From Dreissena polymorpha (lineage: Eukaryota; Mollusca; Bivalvia; Myida; Dreissenidae): a stretch of DNA of 64,000 nucleotides. This document shows positions 23,701 to 34,329 of the stretch, piece after piece (position 1 is the stretch's first letter; each line of letters opens with the position of its first letter). The position numbers and the translations under genes are program-made. The stretch is from positions 128,140,972 to 128,204,971 of the forward strand of contig NC_068355.1 of the NCBI RefSeq assembly GCF_020536995.1, written 5' to 3'. The notes below the pieces were generated by a model. That model ran no database searches, was not told the origin of the DNA, and worked only from the letters and a program-made list of their open reading frames with translations.

Positions 23701-24172
23701 GAAGATGGTTAAATATGATGTAATGCTTACAAAAATAAAGATTTTGAGGTCGCAGCAACCGTGGTGTCCCGAATTCGATCCCCACTATGTTAGCGTTTTA
23801 TTCTTTTATTTTGACAATGGTACTGGATTTACCTCAAAAACGAACTCGATTTTATCGCAAGAACACTTAGTCGTGCTAATCTGAAAACGTAAACTTAATA
23901 GGTTTGAGCGAAACTAATAAATACATTACTAATAAGCAACATATGATTATTGTTCTTACAATTTAACATCTGTGTATTTTCAGTGTATGCATCGGATTTA
24001 TACAAATAGACCTACACAGCATTCCAATTTCGACTCTGAATTGTCCGTAACCAATTCAATGCAATACTCTGCGAAACATCGAGAAGCCGAGAAAGCTAAA
24101 CGGGGCTCTGTGCGAAGTCCTCGAACGGGCTCTGCAAAATCCATCCATTTATCAAATTATATTGGATATTGA
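14701..24172 (+). CDS. Gene 2: EGF/CCP/EB-like membrane protein
   Basis: Spliced gene. Exons: signal peptide 14701-14782; EB-like 15471-15602; CCP 16028-16198; EB-like 16635-16760; EGF 16866-16979, 18639-18752 and 18988-19101; EB-like 21227-21376; transmembrane 22129-22235; possible tail exons 23526-23611 and 23984-24172. A CCP exon at 21664-21837 is dead (stop, no donor) and is probably skipped. All extracellular exons are phase 1/1, so skipping keeps the frame. The start is the first ATG of a typical signal sequence, supported by the related exon at 41456. The protein is predicted to be a type I surface protein; its ligand and pathway are unknown. It lies 3.5 kb downstream of gene 1 on the same strand and shares its module types. 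Confidence 0.75.
15471..15602 (+). CDS. Gene 2 exon: EB-like module 1
   Basis: Acceptor ATTTCAG, donor GTAAGT, phase 1/1, 132 nt. Six cysteines spaced C-x6-C-x7-C-x7-C-x-C-x14-C, sharing the CxC core of the other EB-like exons in this cluster. Confidence 0.8.
16028..16198 (+). CDS. Gene 2 exon: CCP module
   Basis: Acceptor GTTGTAG, donor GTAATT, phase 1/1, 171 nt. Begins [11 protein letters not shown]; cysteines in YTCSA, RTCV and PTCV; tryptophan in GWSD. Confidence 0.87.
16635..16760 (+). CDS. Gene 2 exon: EB-like module 2
   Basis: Acceptor TTTTTCAG, donor GTGAGT, phase 1/1, 126 nt. Six cysteines spaced C-x6-C-x7-C-x4-C-x-C-x11-C, with GTCTCLTGY around the CxC. Confidence 0.8.
16866..16979 (+). 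CDS. Gene 2 exon: EGF module 1
   Basis: Acceptor TCTTCAG, donor GTAAGA, phase 1/1, 114 nt. [16 protein letters not shown] then [13 protein letters not shown] is a standard EGF pattern. The lead EINEC approaches the calcium-binding EGF consensus. Confidence 0.88.
18639..18752 (+). CDS. Gene 2 exon: EGF module 2
   Basis: Acceptor TATTATAG, donor GTGAGC, phase 1/1, 114 nt. It encodes [16 protein letters not shown] then [13 protein letters not shown], all six EGF cysteines. Confidence 0.88.
18988..19101 (+). CDS. Gene 2 exon: EGF module 3
   Basis: Acceptor GCTTGCAG, donor GTAAGC, phase 1/1, 114 nt, the same length as its two neighbours, so tandem exon duplication is likely. It encodes [16 protein letters not shown] then [13 protein letters not shown]. 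Confidence 0.87.
19655..19760. repeat. Interspersed repeat fragment
   Basis: The segment with AATGCTTTGCATTGACCG and AAGGCGGTGACCCCAG recurs in altered form at about 52300-52362. It looks like the tail of a SINE-like family. The surrounding intron (19102-21226) shows nothing else beyond AT-rich sequence and a half copy of the 4562-4742 hairpin near 19490-19560. Confidence 0.45.
21227..21376 (+). CDS. Gene 2 exon: EB-like module 3
   Basis: Acceptor TTTTCCAG, donor GTATAT, phase 1/1, 150 nt. Spacing C-x5-C-x6-C-x9-C-x-C-x13-C, matching gene 1 exon 3375-3521 module for module. Confidence 0.82.
21664..21837 (+). pseudogene. Decayed CCP exon of gene 2
   Basis: Acceptor CTTCAG is intact, and the length (174 nt) and phase match a normal CCP exon. 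It begins [11 protein letters not shown] and has YWCMV, RTCQ, KWSD and PAC in place. An in-frame TAG interrupts it after NTTEG, and the donor position reads G|TTAAAT rather than G|GTNNGT. The module is otherwise intact, so decay is recent or the exon is tolerated because it is skipped. Confidence 0.75.
22129..22235 (+). CDS. Gene 2 exon: transmembrane segment
   Basis: Acceptor ATTTTCAG, donor GTATAA; enters in phase 1, leaves in phase 0, as in the gene 1 transmembrane exon. A hydrophobic core [20 protein letters not shown] is followed by basic KHRCRGQ. Reading through the donor meets a stop one codon later, so intron retention would give a receptor with almost no tail. Confidence 0.8.
23526..23611 (+). 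CDS. Gene 2 possible cytoplasmic exon
   Basis: Acceptor TTATCAG and donor GTATCT frame 86 nt. The longest frame ([13 protein letters not shown] onward) leaves in phase 0, matching the next exon, but needs phase 1 entry, while the transmembrane exon leaves in phase 0. Either a small exon between 22236 and 23525 is missed, or another frame is used and ends at a stop near 23579 (basic [15 protein letters not shown]). Confidence 0.4.
23984..24172 (+). CDS. Gene 2 possible terminal exon
   Basis: Acceptor ATTTTCAG; 62 codons and TGA at 24170-24172. The product is hydrophilic and serine/arginine-rich ([17 protein letters not shown]) with tyrosines near both ends, as in a cytoplasmic tail. It joins in phase 0 to the exon ending at 23611. 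Confidence 0.5.
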   Translation, partial: CMHRIYTNRPTQHSNFDSELSVTNSMQYSAKHREAEKAKRGSVRSPRTGSAKSIHLSNYIGY

Positions 24173-25989
24173 TTACTTCCAATTGTTATTTGAAGTGGAT
24201 ATGCTCATAATTGTCTTAGCTAAATGTAGTGTGTACTTCTAAAATGCATACCGGTAAACATGTTCTATTAATTTGGGTGAACTACTTTGTTCGCTAACAT
24301 TATGCATTTATTTTATATCCAAACTGTGTCTTTTTATAGCAACAGTTAGTTAACAAGTATGATTGTTCATATGTTTGTCGCATTGTCATTGTAAATGTTC
24401 ATTGTAAGCACTTGCGGTATGAGGTTATTCATACCCAACTATAAACAGAGCTTTGAAATCGACGTTTCACACTTGCAGTTTCGGAAATAGGGTTTTGCTA
24501 TTTAGGTGTAAACATATTATTGAAATTGTACTTTTGTGACTATCACGTCTGGAAAGGGAATCGCTAGGTGGCATTAAATATATCCTTTAAAAGCTATAAC
24601 TCTTAGAACATGCTAAGACCTTGTTCACGTATATAAATTACCAAAACACTAACAAATACGTCGCTAGTCAACATTGCCCCGGAAATCATAATCATGTCAA
24701 TACTGCAACATCTTAGAGGGCTAATCAATACTAAACGTCAAGTATTTTGTTTTTTACGTTGCTGTCTAAGATGAGGTTTGACCAGATTGTGATTATCATA
24801 TGCATAATAATCTTACTTGATTTTGTAATCAGATTGCAATATTTACATTCACAGAAATATGTAACTATTTTAGTTAACGCCAACCAAAACAACACACTGT
24901 TAACGTGGCATTGCACTGGTTGGCAAGTGGCTTATATCTGCGCAGTTTCATTGGTTAATGAGATAATGTTTGAATATAAATGGTTTGAGAATAATATATT
25001 ATTATAACTTGTGATGTCACCATGATCAAATACAATCGATTAATCGTTGTTGGATGAGTAAGAAAGCGATAAAACTCATCAGATAATGTACTTAACATTG
25101 TATACTGAACCCACATTAGCCGGGAATTCTGGTGATGTAGTGCTGTGTCCTTTAGAATAGAAAGAAGACGATTGATTGCCCATGCCCTGTTGCTATCCTT
25201 ATACAGTCCGCTATGAATGGTGCTTGTTAAAAGCATAATATGTACAGAGTATACTTCTTCATATGACATGAACAGTAATACTTTAAATACATCAATATGG
25301 ATGTACAATTGCCAGGAATTATTTCATAGTTCTGTATACATGTAATAATTAAGATATGCAATTTCTTTATATGCAACTGTACTTGTTGCCTCGCACATGT
25401 TTTGTTTAGTATACAACATAATGTGAGAAAAATGCAGACAAAGTCTAACATATGCTCACAGAGAAAAAGAAAGAAGTAAGCAGTGACTATTACACTAGTT
25501 ACACACCACGATGCATGCGTCCGGCGCCAACGCTGGGAGGCGTGGCTTCACTGAACTGGTATAACTACTATTGGTGAATTAAGAAACATAATGCTAATAT
25601 CATGTAGTATATTTACAAATGAAATAATATCTATAAAAGATTGTCACTATTACCAAACAAGTATTTAATTTAACGGATTCAACTTAACAAGTTCCTTCAT
25701 CAAGCAATATCTATTAAATTAGTTCAGTTGGCACGCCATGTATACGTGAACAGACTACTATATGTAACACAAATGACATAATACAAAATATGCAAGAACA
25801 ATCACAATATGGAAATACACGAGCAAAAAAAGTGAAAAAAAGTTACATGCGACTGTGAAAATAATTTTGATATGAGCTCCCATCATCTGATCCACTTTTG
25901 ATAATAGACTGTAAACACAACTGGCCTCTAAGTGTGACATTAACCAGACAGATTTAGCACGCGACATACCCGTACGTCATATAATGACC

Positions 25990-26870
25990 AAGGCCAATAC
26001 ATCTGGCAATGTATCATTCGTAATGGTCAAATGAGTTACTCATGCAAAGTTTGCGAGAAAAATGTATATGCAAAAAATCAGGCCGATCAATCCGCACACG
26101 AGTTATCAATCGAACATGATTTTCACATTCAATGTCACAGTGATTTTGATCATTGACCTGAATTTCAATAGGGAGTATGTACTGTTCAAAGTCAATGCAT
26201 CTGCAGTTTAACACTTAGTGTCACAGTGACCCTTAATTTGACCTAGTGACTCCAATTTCAATAGCAGTCATCTACTATCCAAGGCCAAAGCCTATGTGAA
26301 GTATCACGTCAATCGGTCAATTCGTTGACGAGTTTGGAATCGATTTTAACACTTGTTGTGACAGTGACATTTACCTTTGACCTATTTACCCCAATTTAAA
26401 TAGGGGTCATCTATTGTCCAAGACAAATGCGCATGGGAAGAATCAAGGCAATGGGTGAATCGGTTGACGAGTTATCGATCGGAAACGAGTTCACATTTTG
26501 TGTAACAGTGACCTTGACATTTGACCTTGTGACCACGATTTCAATAGGGGCCATCGACTGTCCAACACACGTGGAAAGTATTTAGCCAACTGGTCCCATC
26601 GTTCACAAGTTATTGATCGGAAACAAAGTTCACTCTTAGTGTCACAGTTACTTTGACCTAGTGACCAAAATGTCAATAGAGGTCATCTTCTGACAAAGGC
26701 CGATGAACATTGAAAGTATCAAGCCAATTGGTAAATCCGTTCACACGTAATTGATCGGAAAGGAACTGGTCTACCTACAAATCGATAGACCGACCGACCA
26801 AAAGACCGACATACAGCAAAACAATATACCCCTGTTCTTCGAAAGAGGGCATAATTATTATTCTACACTT
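25990..26870. repeat. Interspersed repeat made of diverged ~130-150-bp units
   Basis: About five units repeat the words GTGTCACAGTGACC, TTTGACCTAGTGACC, TTCAATAGGGGTCATC and GACGAGTTATCGATCGGAAA. The end has a GACCGACC tract and ATACCCCTGTTCTTCG. It resembles a repeat common at transcript 3' ends in molluscs (from memory). No coding capacity was seen. Confidence 0.6.
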
Positions 26871-27067
26871 CATTCCGTTAAACGATGTTTAAATTTGTCC
26901 ATTTTTTAAAATTTGAAGTACACATTTAATACTGAAGGAGACTACAGAACACATTGTGACCGTTTATATTGCAATTCCACCAACAGTATGCAAACATTCG
27001 TCAGTATAAGAATATAATATCACAATAATTTAAGCATTGAATTGAATTTACGCCATTTCATTGATGT

Positions 27068-27683
27068 ATGACACCCCAGGAAACCCGATACCTTGTGATC
27101 AGCGTGATACCAATCGAGCAGCTTTGTCAACTTTAGCGTGAACTGACATAGGGTAAGTAAATTGGAAAAAATATAACATTTCAAAGTCCAATTTCAAACA
27201 ACTGTGTATTGACATTGATTACAAAGGTATTGGCCTACATGCAGAAAAAAATCCTGACAAATTTTCTTAAAAAATGAGCGAGATGTGGCTCCCTGAAGTA
27301 GAAGATCAGGCAAAATGGGCCATTTTCAGGCATTTAGGGGAGAAAACTGCTATAATTTGCAAGCCACTACAATAATTCAAGAATTTATACAAACTTACAC
27401 ATGTCTGCCATAATCTCTCAGCAGGGTTTCTTCAGAAAACTATTTCTTGTGGAGAAATTTGCGTTGTTAATGACCATGTTGGGAAAACATATATACCATA
27501 TGGAGAAGAATAGGAAACCTTGTGTGAGCAGCAACTTGTTAATTCTTTTTCGTGACAAAAAACCTAATTTCCAGCCAGTTTGTTGCAATATCTTTGCTTT
27601 GTAGAGGCCTATATTAAGTGTTGACAAAGCTGCTCGATTGGTATCACGCTGATCACAAAGTATCGGGTTTCCTGGGGTGTATG
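27068..27683. mobile_element. Non-autonomous DNA element with ~64-bp TIRs
   Basis: The left arm 27068-27132 and right arm 27620-27683 are inverted copies with very few differences (CACCCCAGGAAACCCGATAC and ATCAGCGTGATACCAATCGA at the left, complemented at the right). The interior is about 490 bp with no convincing protein. It is a MITE-like element of unknown superfamily. Confidence 0.75.
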
Positions 27684-28978
27684 AACTCTTCGGAAAATTT
27701 CGACCCATTTGAATAAATGCAGACGGCGTTTAGGCATTCTTAGGCGTAGTTTTATCGACGGTTCATACACCGATGAAATGCAGAAAATATATTTTTCAAA
27801 TCCTTAAACATAATTAATAGGAACATAAACTATTAATGTTAAGCCAAAAAGCCACAACGCATTTCTTTCTATACTCTAACGTACGGGTGAAGTTTCGATT
27901 GCATAGCACACCTCGCAGAGGTTTAAGCAATTTGTAATTGTTGAAAAAAGAACATATCGTTCGACACAACATCGACTTATATCGCTCTGATACAAGATTG
28001 TAAATTTTAAATAAAAAGCGCGATAAATATGTATCTGACGCCTCTGTTCATATTAACTCTATTATTCAAGTCATCGCAAGGGAATAAGAACTCCGAAACG
28101 TGTCACATAATTGGTATCTGGTATTTTATAATTTATTTGTTTTATACCTATCCTGTCCATTGCAATAAGCAAAGGGACAGAAGTTGAAAAATTGCAAGAG
28201 TAATATTCCAATTTTACGCTGATTCCGATATAAAACTTTTCGATGGAAGCTTAAATGTGTGTTGACACATGCAGCATTATAAATAATTACCGTTCACAAT
28301 GACGGAAGGTAACAACTGTGAGGTATTAAGTTGCCTCGCAAAATGAATGTTTATCGGACAAAGTGACTAGAATACATCTGTGGTCGGAAAAATTGGACCG
28401 GTATTACTAAATGAATAAATAAAAGCTTACATAAACGCATCAACAGAAGAAAACTGCATTTATTTTTAACATAAATAAATATATAAATTAGTCTAAAAAA
28501 TAAACAAGGCACACAAACATACACATGCATTGTTATAAAAGTCAAATAGATCATGAATACAGTGCCTATGTCAAAATTAATGTGCCGCTTTGATAACCGC
28601 ACATTTTGTTATAAAAACAACAATAATATTTTCAATGCTAACGCAAATCAAAACATCGTTTATCATCAAAGTAAAATATACAAGCGAACAACCGCTTGGT
28701 TGTTTCCTTTTATACAAACAATTACACTGTTTTACGTGCTCCACCCGTATCTCAAAAAGTATTGCTGAAACTTTAATAATATATTAACCAGCATGTCCAT
28801 ACATCCACCTTCATATTTTGATTAGTATATGTTATACACAATGTGTGTCCCCTATTTAGCAAAATAACGTGCGTGTGTGCGCTTGTGTGTGGGTGTGTTT
28901 TAACTTGTGTTGCGCTTAACTTAAAACGTATCGCTCAAGAAACTTACAAATATTTTGCCCTCCAAGGTGAATGCTAAC

Positions 28979-29070
28979 CTGAGACACATGTTGGTTCCGT
29001 GTCGTTCCACCGTGGTCCAGTCTGGCATATTAACGTCGAAGAACCAACGATCTTGTTGGCGTCGCACTGT
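28979..29070 (-). pseudogene. Half CCP exon, inverted copy of a gene 3 exon
   Basis: Read on the minus strand, it encodes KIVGSSTLICQTGPRWNDTE then PTCVS and a GTTAGC donor. At the DNA level it closely matches the second half of the gene 3 exon 63377-63550, including the first bases of the intron (ATTCACCTTGGA against TTTCACCTTGGA). The first half of the module is absent and no partner exon is seen nearby, so it is a partial, inverted duplicate. Confidence 0.7.
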
Positions 29071-30071
29071 AGTGCGGCGACTAGTATGTAATACGTTTTG
29101 TTTTCGCTTATGGGAGCAGAAGTTATTTTACGGATTAATTTATATATTTTTGTTGTCAGAATATCTTGCATAGTGGTGTTTTTTTGTAAATCAGTGTAAA
29201 TAAGTACTGCAGTTGTGCCTATTACATTAACTACAACATTTATTGCCAATAATACAAAGCTAATTGTTTTAATTAATAACTGATCACAGGGGAAAGATCA
29301 CAGGGACTGGGAAAATACGCGAACCGGAACTTTCTGGTTTTGTATAAAATTGAAATTATTCTCGGTTTGATAAAAACGGTATAGTATGGTGTTATACATG
29401 TTATTTAGAAGAGAGATTATGGTAATGGTTTAGCGCGAAAAGTGCACGGGTTTTGTGTTTAAGATTTAGCGCGAAAGCGCACGAGTTTTTCGTGCTTGGG
29501 TATATATGATTTGCAAATCTATTGAGTCGCCATTCGAGGGTGTATTTGACAGGCAAAAGTAATGGAAAAGAAAAACGAAGGGGTGATAACCCCGCCCGCC
29601 CGCCCTTCGTGGACATGTGTATATCTAAATAATTGGTTACATTATTTTTACTTTTATAATTTTGCAATAATTAAGTCGATATTAAGTTTATGTTCAGTTC
29701 GTTTTTTAGTCCATGTGAGATGGGATCTAAACACGAACTGATTTCTTCAGCAAGAAAGTCGATGAGTGTATTTAAATTTAAGTTTGAAGCAGCTTAGTTT
29801 GCTTCATTATTTTGTTTAATCTTTTGCTTCATTTAATGTGAATTTTCAAGTTATGTGTTTTATATTTGAGAATTTCACTTCCTGGAGATAGTACTTCCTG
29901 CATATTTATTGAAATCTTGGTATGTTTAAATGTCAGTGTTATCATTTTTGTTTTGTTTTTACGAAATGAACGTTTAATTTTTAAAAAGTTTTCTTAATTT
30001 TACGATTACTTAATTTTTTCGTTTCGTTGTTACTGGTTTCTTTTTTAAGTCGGTTTAATGTAGCTTTATCG

Positions 30072-30073
<2 letters not shown>

Positions 30074-30142
<69 letters not shown>
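30074..30142. repeat. (TA)n microsatellite
   Basis: About 69 bp of uninterrupted TA dinucleotides in an AT-rich region; no function is implied. Confidence 0.95.
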
Positions 30143-30147
<5 letters not shown>

Positions 30148-31524
30148 TTCAACGGAATAATTATGATTTATCAACATTATTTTTAAATGTTTATGGATTT
30201 TATGGCTTGAGTGATTTGTTTGTTTCTTGTTGATGTCCGGGGTGTGTACGGGATGCGTTTGATGTTTGTTTGTTATGTTAATTTGCGCAATTAAATTAAT
30301 AACGTTTATTTACATGTTTTACTAAAGAATACTTAATTTTTATAGCAAATAATAGCTGCTTATTTGTAGATTACTCTTAAATTAGAGGTTTCGGGAGGTG
30401 ATGAAGGCACCTAGACACCGGTCTTGAGCCATGGGTCCTCATACGTCCCCCTGCTATTAAAAGAAAAAAGAAAGAAAAGAAAATTGCAGTAGGGTTGCGT
30501 ATCCCGATCGCAGTTTTACCTGAATCGTTTATTACTACCTATTATTGTATGGGGTGTACGTGAAGTCATGTACACTTCTCTTGATTGGTGGTGGTGGATG
30601 AATCTTGCAGATAATATTAGCTTCTTTAAACAAATTAATGTTTCACATTTGTACATTTATAATATTTTAGCAACTTAACGTGATCGATGGGCATTGGGGG
30701 CGTCCTGTGTGCACTTTGGGCATCGGCGGGGATCAGTTTAGTCAAACAGTAACTCTTGAGTTTAGGTATATACTTGGCGTCGAATTGTTATGAATATATT
30801 TGCACTTTTTTACATGCCACACATGTGCACGTTAAGTATTTATAATTACATGCCCTACGTCATTTAAATAGTATCGTTTCAGTTCTTTTGACATCTGAAC
30901 AAAGATATTACACCATTTACAGTCGTCTCGAGACTCCTCAACTGAGCGGTGGCACATGGAACACATACGAGCGTCAAAAGAATTGTTTTTTGCATGTATA
31001 TGTCGAAATTCCTGTCGAATACAAGCACTCACTCCTATTTGTCTTATGGTTATTATTTGTATGATAATGATAATGATGTTGAATGGATGATGATATGGAT
31101 GATAATGATGATGAGTATTTAATAGTATTTTGAGAAAAGAGAATAATAAATTTACTCATAACTATGAGTAAACAAAACTTCTTTGTTCCACTATCCTAGC
31201 AACCACCTAGTTACTAATAAAGGCGCTATAGAGCGCGAAGCGCGACACGTAATATTAATTTAAATAATGAGTCTTGATAACGCCGCTTATCAATGAGGAG
31301 GACTATCACAGCACCCCAGTCTCATTACTATCAAGTTCTCCTACATTTTTTTTGAACCACATATAGAAGGCCGCAGTCCTGACCCGTATCTTGCCAGTGG
31401 TATGGACCCATTGGTATGGACCTTTAACCCCACTCACTATCCAGCGTTTAAACTTCCTGGTTTACATTTAAACCGACTATTAATAGCTTATTAATAACAT
31501 TGTTAGAAGGTGATTTTTCAAGCG

Positions 31525-31596
31525 GTTCCGTAGTGTAGTGGTTACACGCTCGCTTCACATGTGAGAGGCCCAAGGTTGGAGCCCCAGTAAAATCAT
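31525..31596 (+). pseudogene. tRNA-Val(CAC)-like pseudogene or SINE head
   Basis: GGTTCCGTAGTGTAGTGGTT matches the 5' half of animal tRNA-Val. An anticodon stem CTCGC/GTGAG encloses the loop TTCACAT with anticodon CAC. The T-loop is altered (TTGGAGC instead of TTCGAAC) and the 3' acceptor strand does not pair with GGTTCCG, so it is not a working tRNA. Confidence 0.65.
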
Positions 31597-31978
31597 TTTA
31601 TTTTATTTGTGTTCTATGTTAACTTTTTGTTTTGATGTAGACATTTTAGTTTAAATAAAAATGCTGTTTTATTGTAACCATTTTTTTATTTATGCCCATG
31701 AAATATATACGTGAGAGGGTGGGGGGGGGGGGTTCGTAAACACATTAAAACTTTTACAGTGTTCTCATATCAATGAGTACTCAACCCCTATCGTAAATGA
31801 GCAACGTAAGAATAAGTTCAGAATCATCACCCCTTGAAGTTGAGAAAAATATGAAATTACGCTTACAAGATGAAGCAGATTTTTAAAAACCTACACAGTT
31901 CTGTTCCATTAATGAAAACTGCACACGGATTCCAGTAAAAAAAGGAAACCAATGTAAATAAAATGAACTATAAAAATA

Positions 31979-32089
31979 TTTGGGGGTTCCAACACAAAAT
32001 CATAGATAATGGGTATTTGGGGGATATAACACAATATATTAGATAATGGTAATTTGGGGGTTATAACACAAAATCATAGATAATGGTTA
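31979..32089. repeat. 37-bp tandem repeat, three copies
   Basis: Three units each start TTTGGGGG, pass through AACACAA and end near TAGATAATGG; the second unit differs most. No role is apparent. Confidence 0.8.
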
Positions 32090-32599
32090 TACCAGTATCT
32101 TTTTTCTATTTTGTTTAAAATAATCGGCCAATATATTAATATTTACAGTAGAAAAAAAAATCGTTCCATGTAACTTCATTGAGTGCCTTTTACACTGAAA
32201 TTCCCGACGCCCTTTGATGCTTTCCATCAATACTTATCCTGTAGTGCTCAGAGATGCATTCAAACGTGGCAGTGCTGTTTAGTATTGTATTTGTATACGT
32301 AACCCTGCCATTTATGGGGCCCGTAAAATTCCCATACAATCTAAAAACAAAATAAAAACGACCGATATTATTGGGAATTAAACTAGTTATAATACTCTGA
32401 AACCTTCAAACACAGCAACATACACATATGCATGAGATGCTGGGCTCAATCAATTTACTTCCTAATAACATCTCTAACAATATTTTCTGTAAATTAACTC
32501 TTAAGTAAAAATAGTGCGAATGTAACATGAAAACAATATATATAAAGTATAATATCGTAAATGAAGTGCGAATGGAATATGAAAAAATCTATTTAAAAG

Positions 32600-33324
32600 A
32601 ATATAGAGAATAATAGGCTAGTGTTGATTATAGATCAGGTTTATCATATTAGGCTTAGAATAGAAAAAGCCTTGGCGGGTGCTTTTTCGTTTTCGCGCCG
32701 AGCATGATAAACCCGATCTATAATGAACACTAATTTATAATTCTTTTTTCCCACTTTTCATTCAGTAAACCTTTTTATTTAAACAAAATTAGTTTAACTG
32801 GATAATTTCGCTGGATTTATGACGTCATTTTGTCGAAAAAATGATGTCATTTCTTGCCGTGGATTATAGCAGAAATTCAATCAACGGGGCTTTAATCAAC
32901 CGAATTCGCTGTAAAAGTGGGATAAATAGTATATTTTGTTATCGAGAAAGTTTCCAAATTAAAAGTAAATGTAGGACACATCAACGCCTTATATCAGATG
33001 AATTTTGTAAAGACATGTTCCAAGTTTAATGACTTTACGATATTTTATCCCACTTTTACAGCGAATATAGTTTATTAACGCACCGTTGACTAAATGACAA
33101 TGATTCCAGCAAAATTTCCAGTTAAACAAATTTTGTTTAAATAAAAAGATTTACTGAAAAAAATCGGATAAATATAATAATAGGTAAGTGTTGATTATAG
33201 ATCAGGTTTATCATGCTCGGCACGAACACGAAAAAGCACTTGCCAAGGCTCGTGCTTTTTGTTTTTTTAAGCCTCGCATGATAAACCTGATCTATAATCA
33301 ACACTAACCTATTATTCTCTATAT
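32600..33324. mobile_element. Palindromic foldback element with hairpin ends
   Basis: Each end is itself a hairpin: left about 32600-32748, right about 33170-33324. Both have arms around TGATTATAGATCAGGTTTAT and an inner loop with complementary AAAAAGC/GCTTTTT words. Inside lie two more inverted pairs: CAGTAAACCTTTTTATTTAA with its complement near 33125-33160, and GCTGTAAAAGTGGGATAAAT with its complement near 33040-33062. The whole 725 bp can fold back on itself. It has no meaningful open frame. Confidence 0.75.
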
Positions 33325-33345
33325 AGCAATATAGTAAAACGTAAA

Positions 33346-33575
33346 AATGAGCCGCACTTTGGGATAACTTGGCTTAATGCATGTGCACAAATTAACGTCA
33401 AAGATTTGCCAGTACAGTCCGCTTTGATAGAATTGTGTGTTTACAAGAAGACCCTCCTAAACAAAAGTCCAGTTTAGGTGGAAAATATCGTGTCCGAATA
33501 GCCTGTACGCAAGTTTATCTAGGACGACACTTTACGTACAAGCATTAAATTCGGTAAACTCATAGCGCGGCTAAA
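33346..33575. mobile_element. MITE family 1, worn copy
   Basis: Keeps GGCTTAATGCATGTGCACAA at the left and ACGACACTTTACGTACAAGC at the right, with heavy substitution between. Confidence 0.65.
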
Positions 33576-34329
33576 TATAAACCTGATCATCCAAGAAGTA
33601 TATATATATGTTGAAATAACTATTTAATATTTCCATGTGTGCCGATTTACGAACACGAGGCAGCCATCATATGAACTGCTTCATGCGAGAATGTGTATTA
33701 TGCCAGCGTACATGTAGCTTCAAACCAGACTGCGCGGATGTGCAGGACGCGGGACGTTGTTCATCAATTTATTGCAAAACATCGCTTTATTTTTTAGCGG
33801 CTTTGTTAATTTTACATGACATGACCTGAACGTTTAAGGATTGTTTGATATAATCCTTAATGTTCATAAGAATAATTGGAAGATCGACATGTCAACCAAG
33901 CTTATCAAAAATTGACAAACTGTTTGCAAAACGTTTTGCCATTAAAACATGCTGTAAAGAAAATTACACAAAAGTTGATGATTATTTGGAATAATCCTCA
34001 CTCAACATGGGCAGGCGATTTTTCTTTATTTGTTTGACTAGAATGAACATAAAATCTAAAAGAAACGCAAATACTTTGATGCCCCCCCCCAAAAGAGTAT
34101 CTATCCATTCGGAACAATCTTCAGTCTACACCACCGTAATATCTTCCGCAAAGTGTGTTTCTCGTTAACGTACCGAATGTGTGTTCAAGACTTCTCCAAC
34201 CGGTTTCTGTGCACGACGGGTCTTCATCACCGTTTATTTCTTTTTCGCGAACAGCGGATGTTGTTCGAGAGCTAAGTTAGAGTTTGTTCCCCTGAAATTA
34301 GTTTTAAAGTTCTATGGTTCTGTTTGTAG

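Larger units (their letters stand above)
24173..34329. other. Gene-poor intergenic region between gene 2 and the pseudogene
   Basis: About 10 kb with no supported gene. Short open frames here are AT-rich and lack domain signatures. Contents are listed separately: a tandem-like repeat at 25990-26870, a TIR element at 27068-27683, a half CCP exon at 28979-29070, (TA)n at 30074-30142, a tRNA-like sequence near 31525, a 37-bp repeat at 31979, a palindromic element at 32600-33324 and a MITE relic at 33346. Confidence 0.5.

Noticed and set aside
23745-23800. tRNA-like B-box near AATTCGATCCCC
   Set aside because: Only a short B-box-like word is visible, with no A-box or cloverleaf; too weak to annotate.
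31525-31596. Functional tRNA-Val gene
   Set aside because: The T-loop is altered and the acceptor stem cannot pair, so it is a pseudogene or SINE head.
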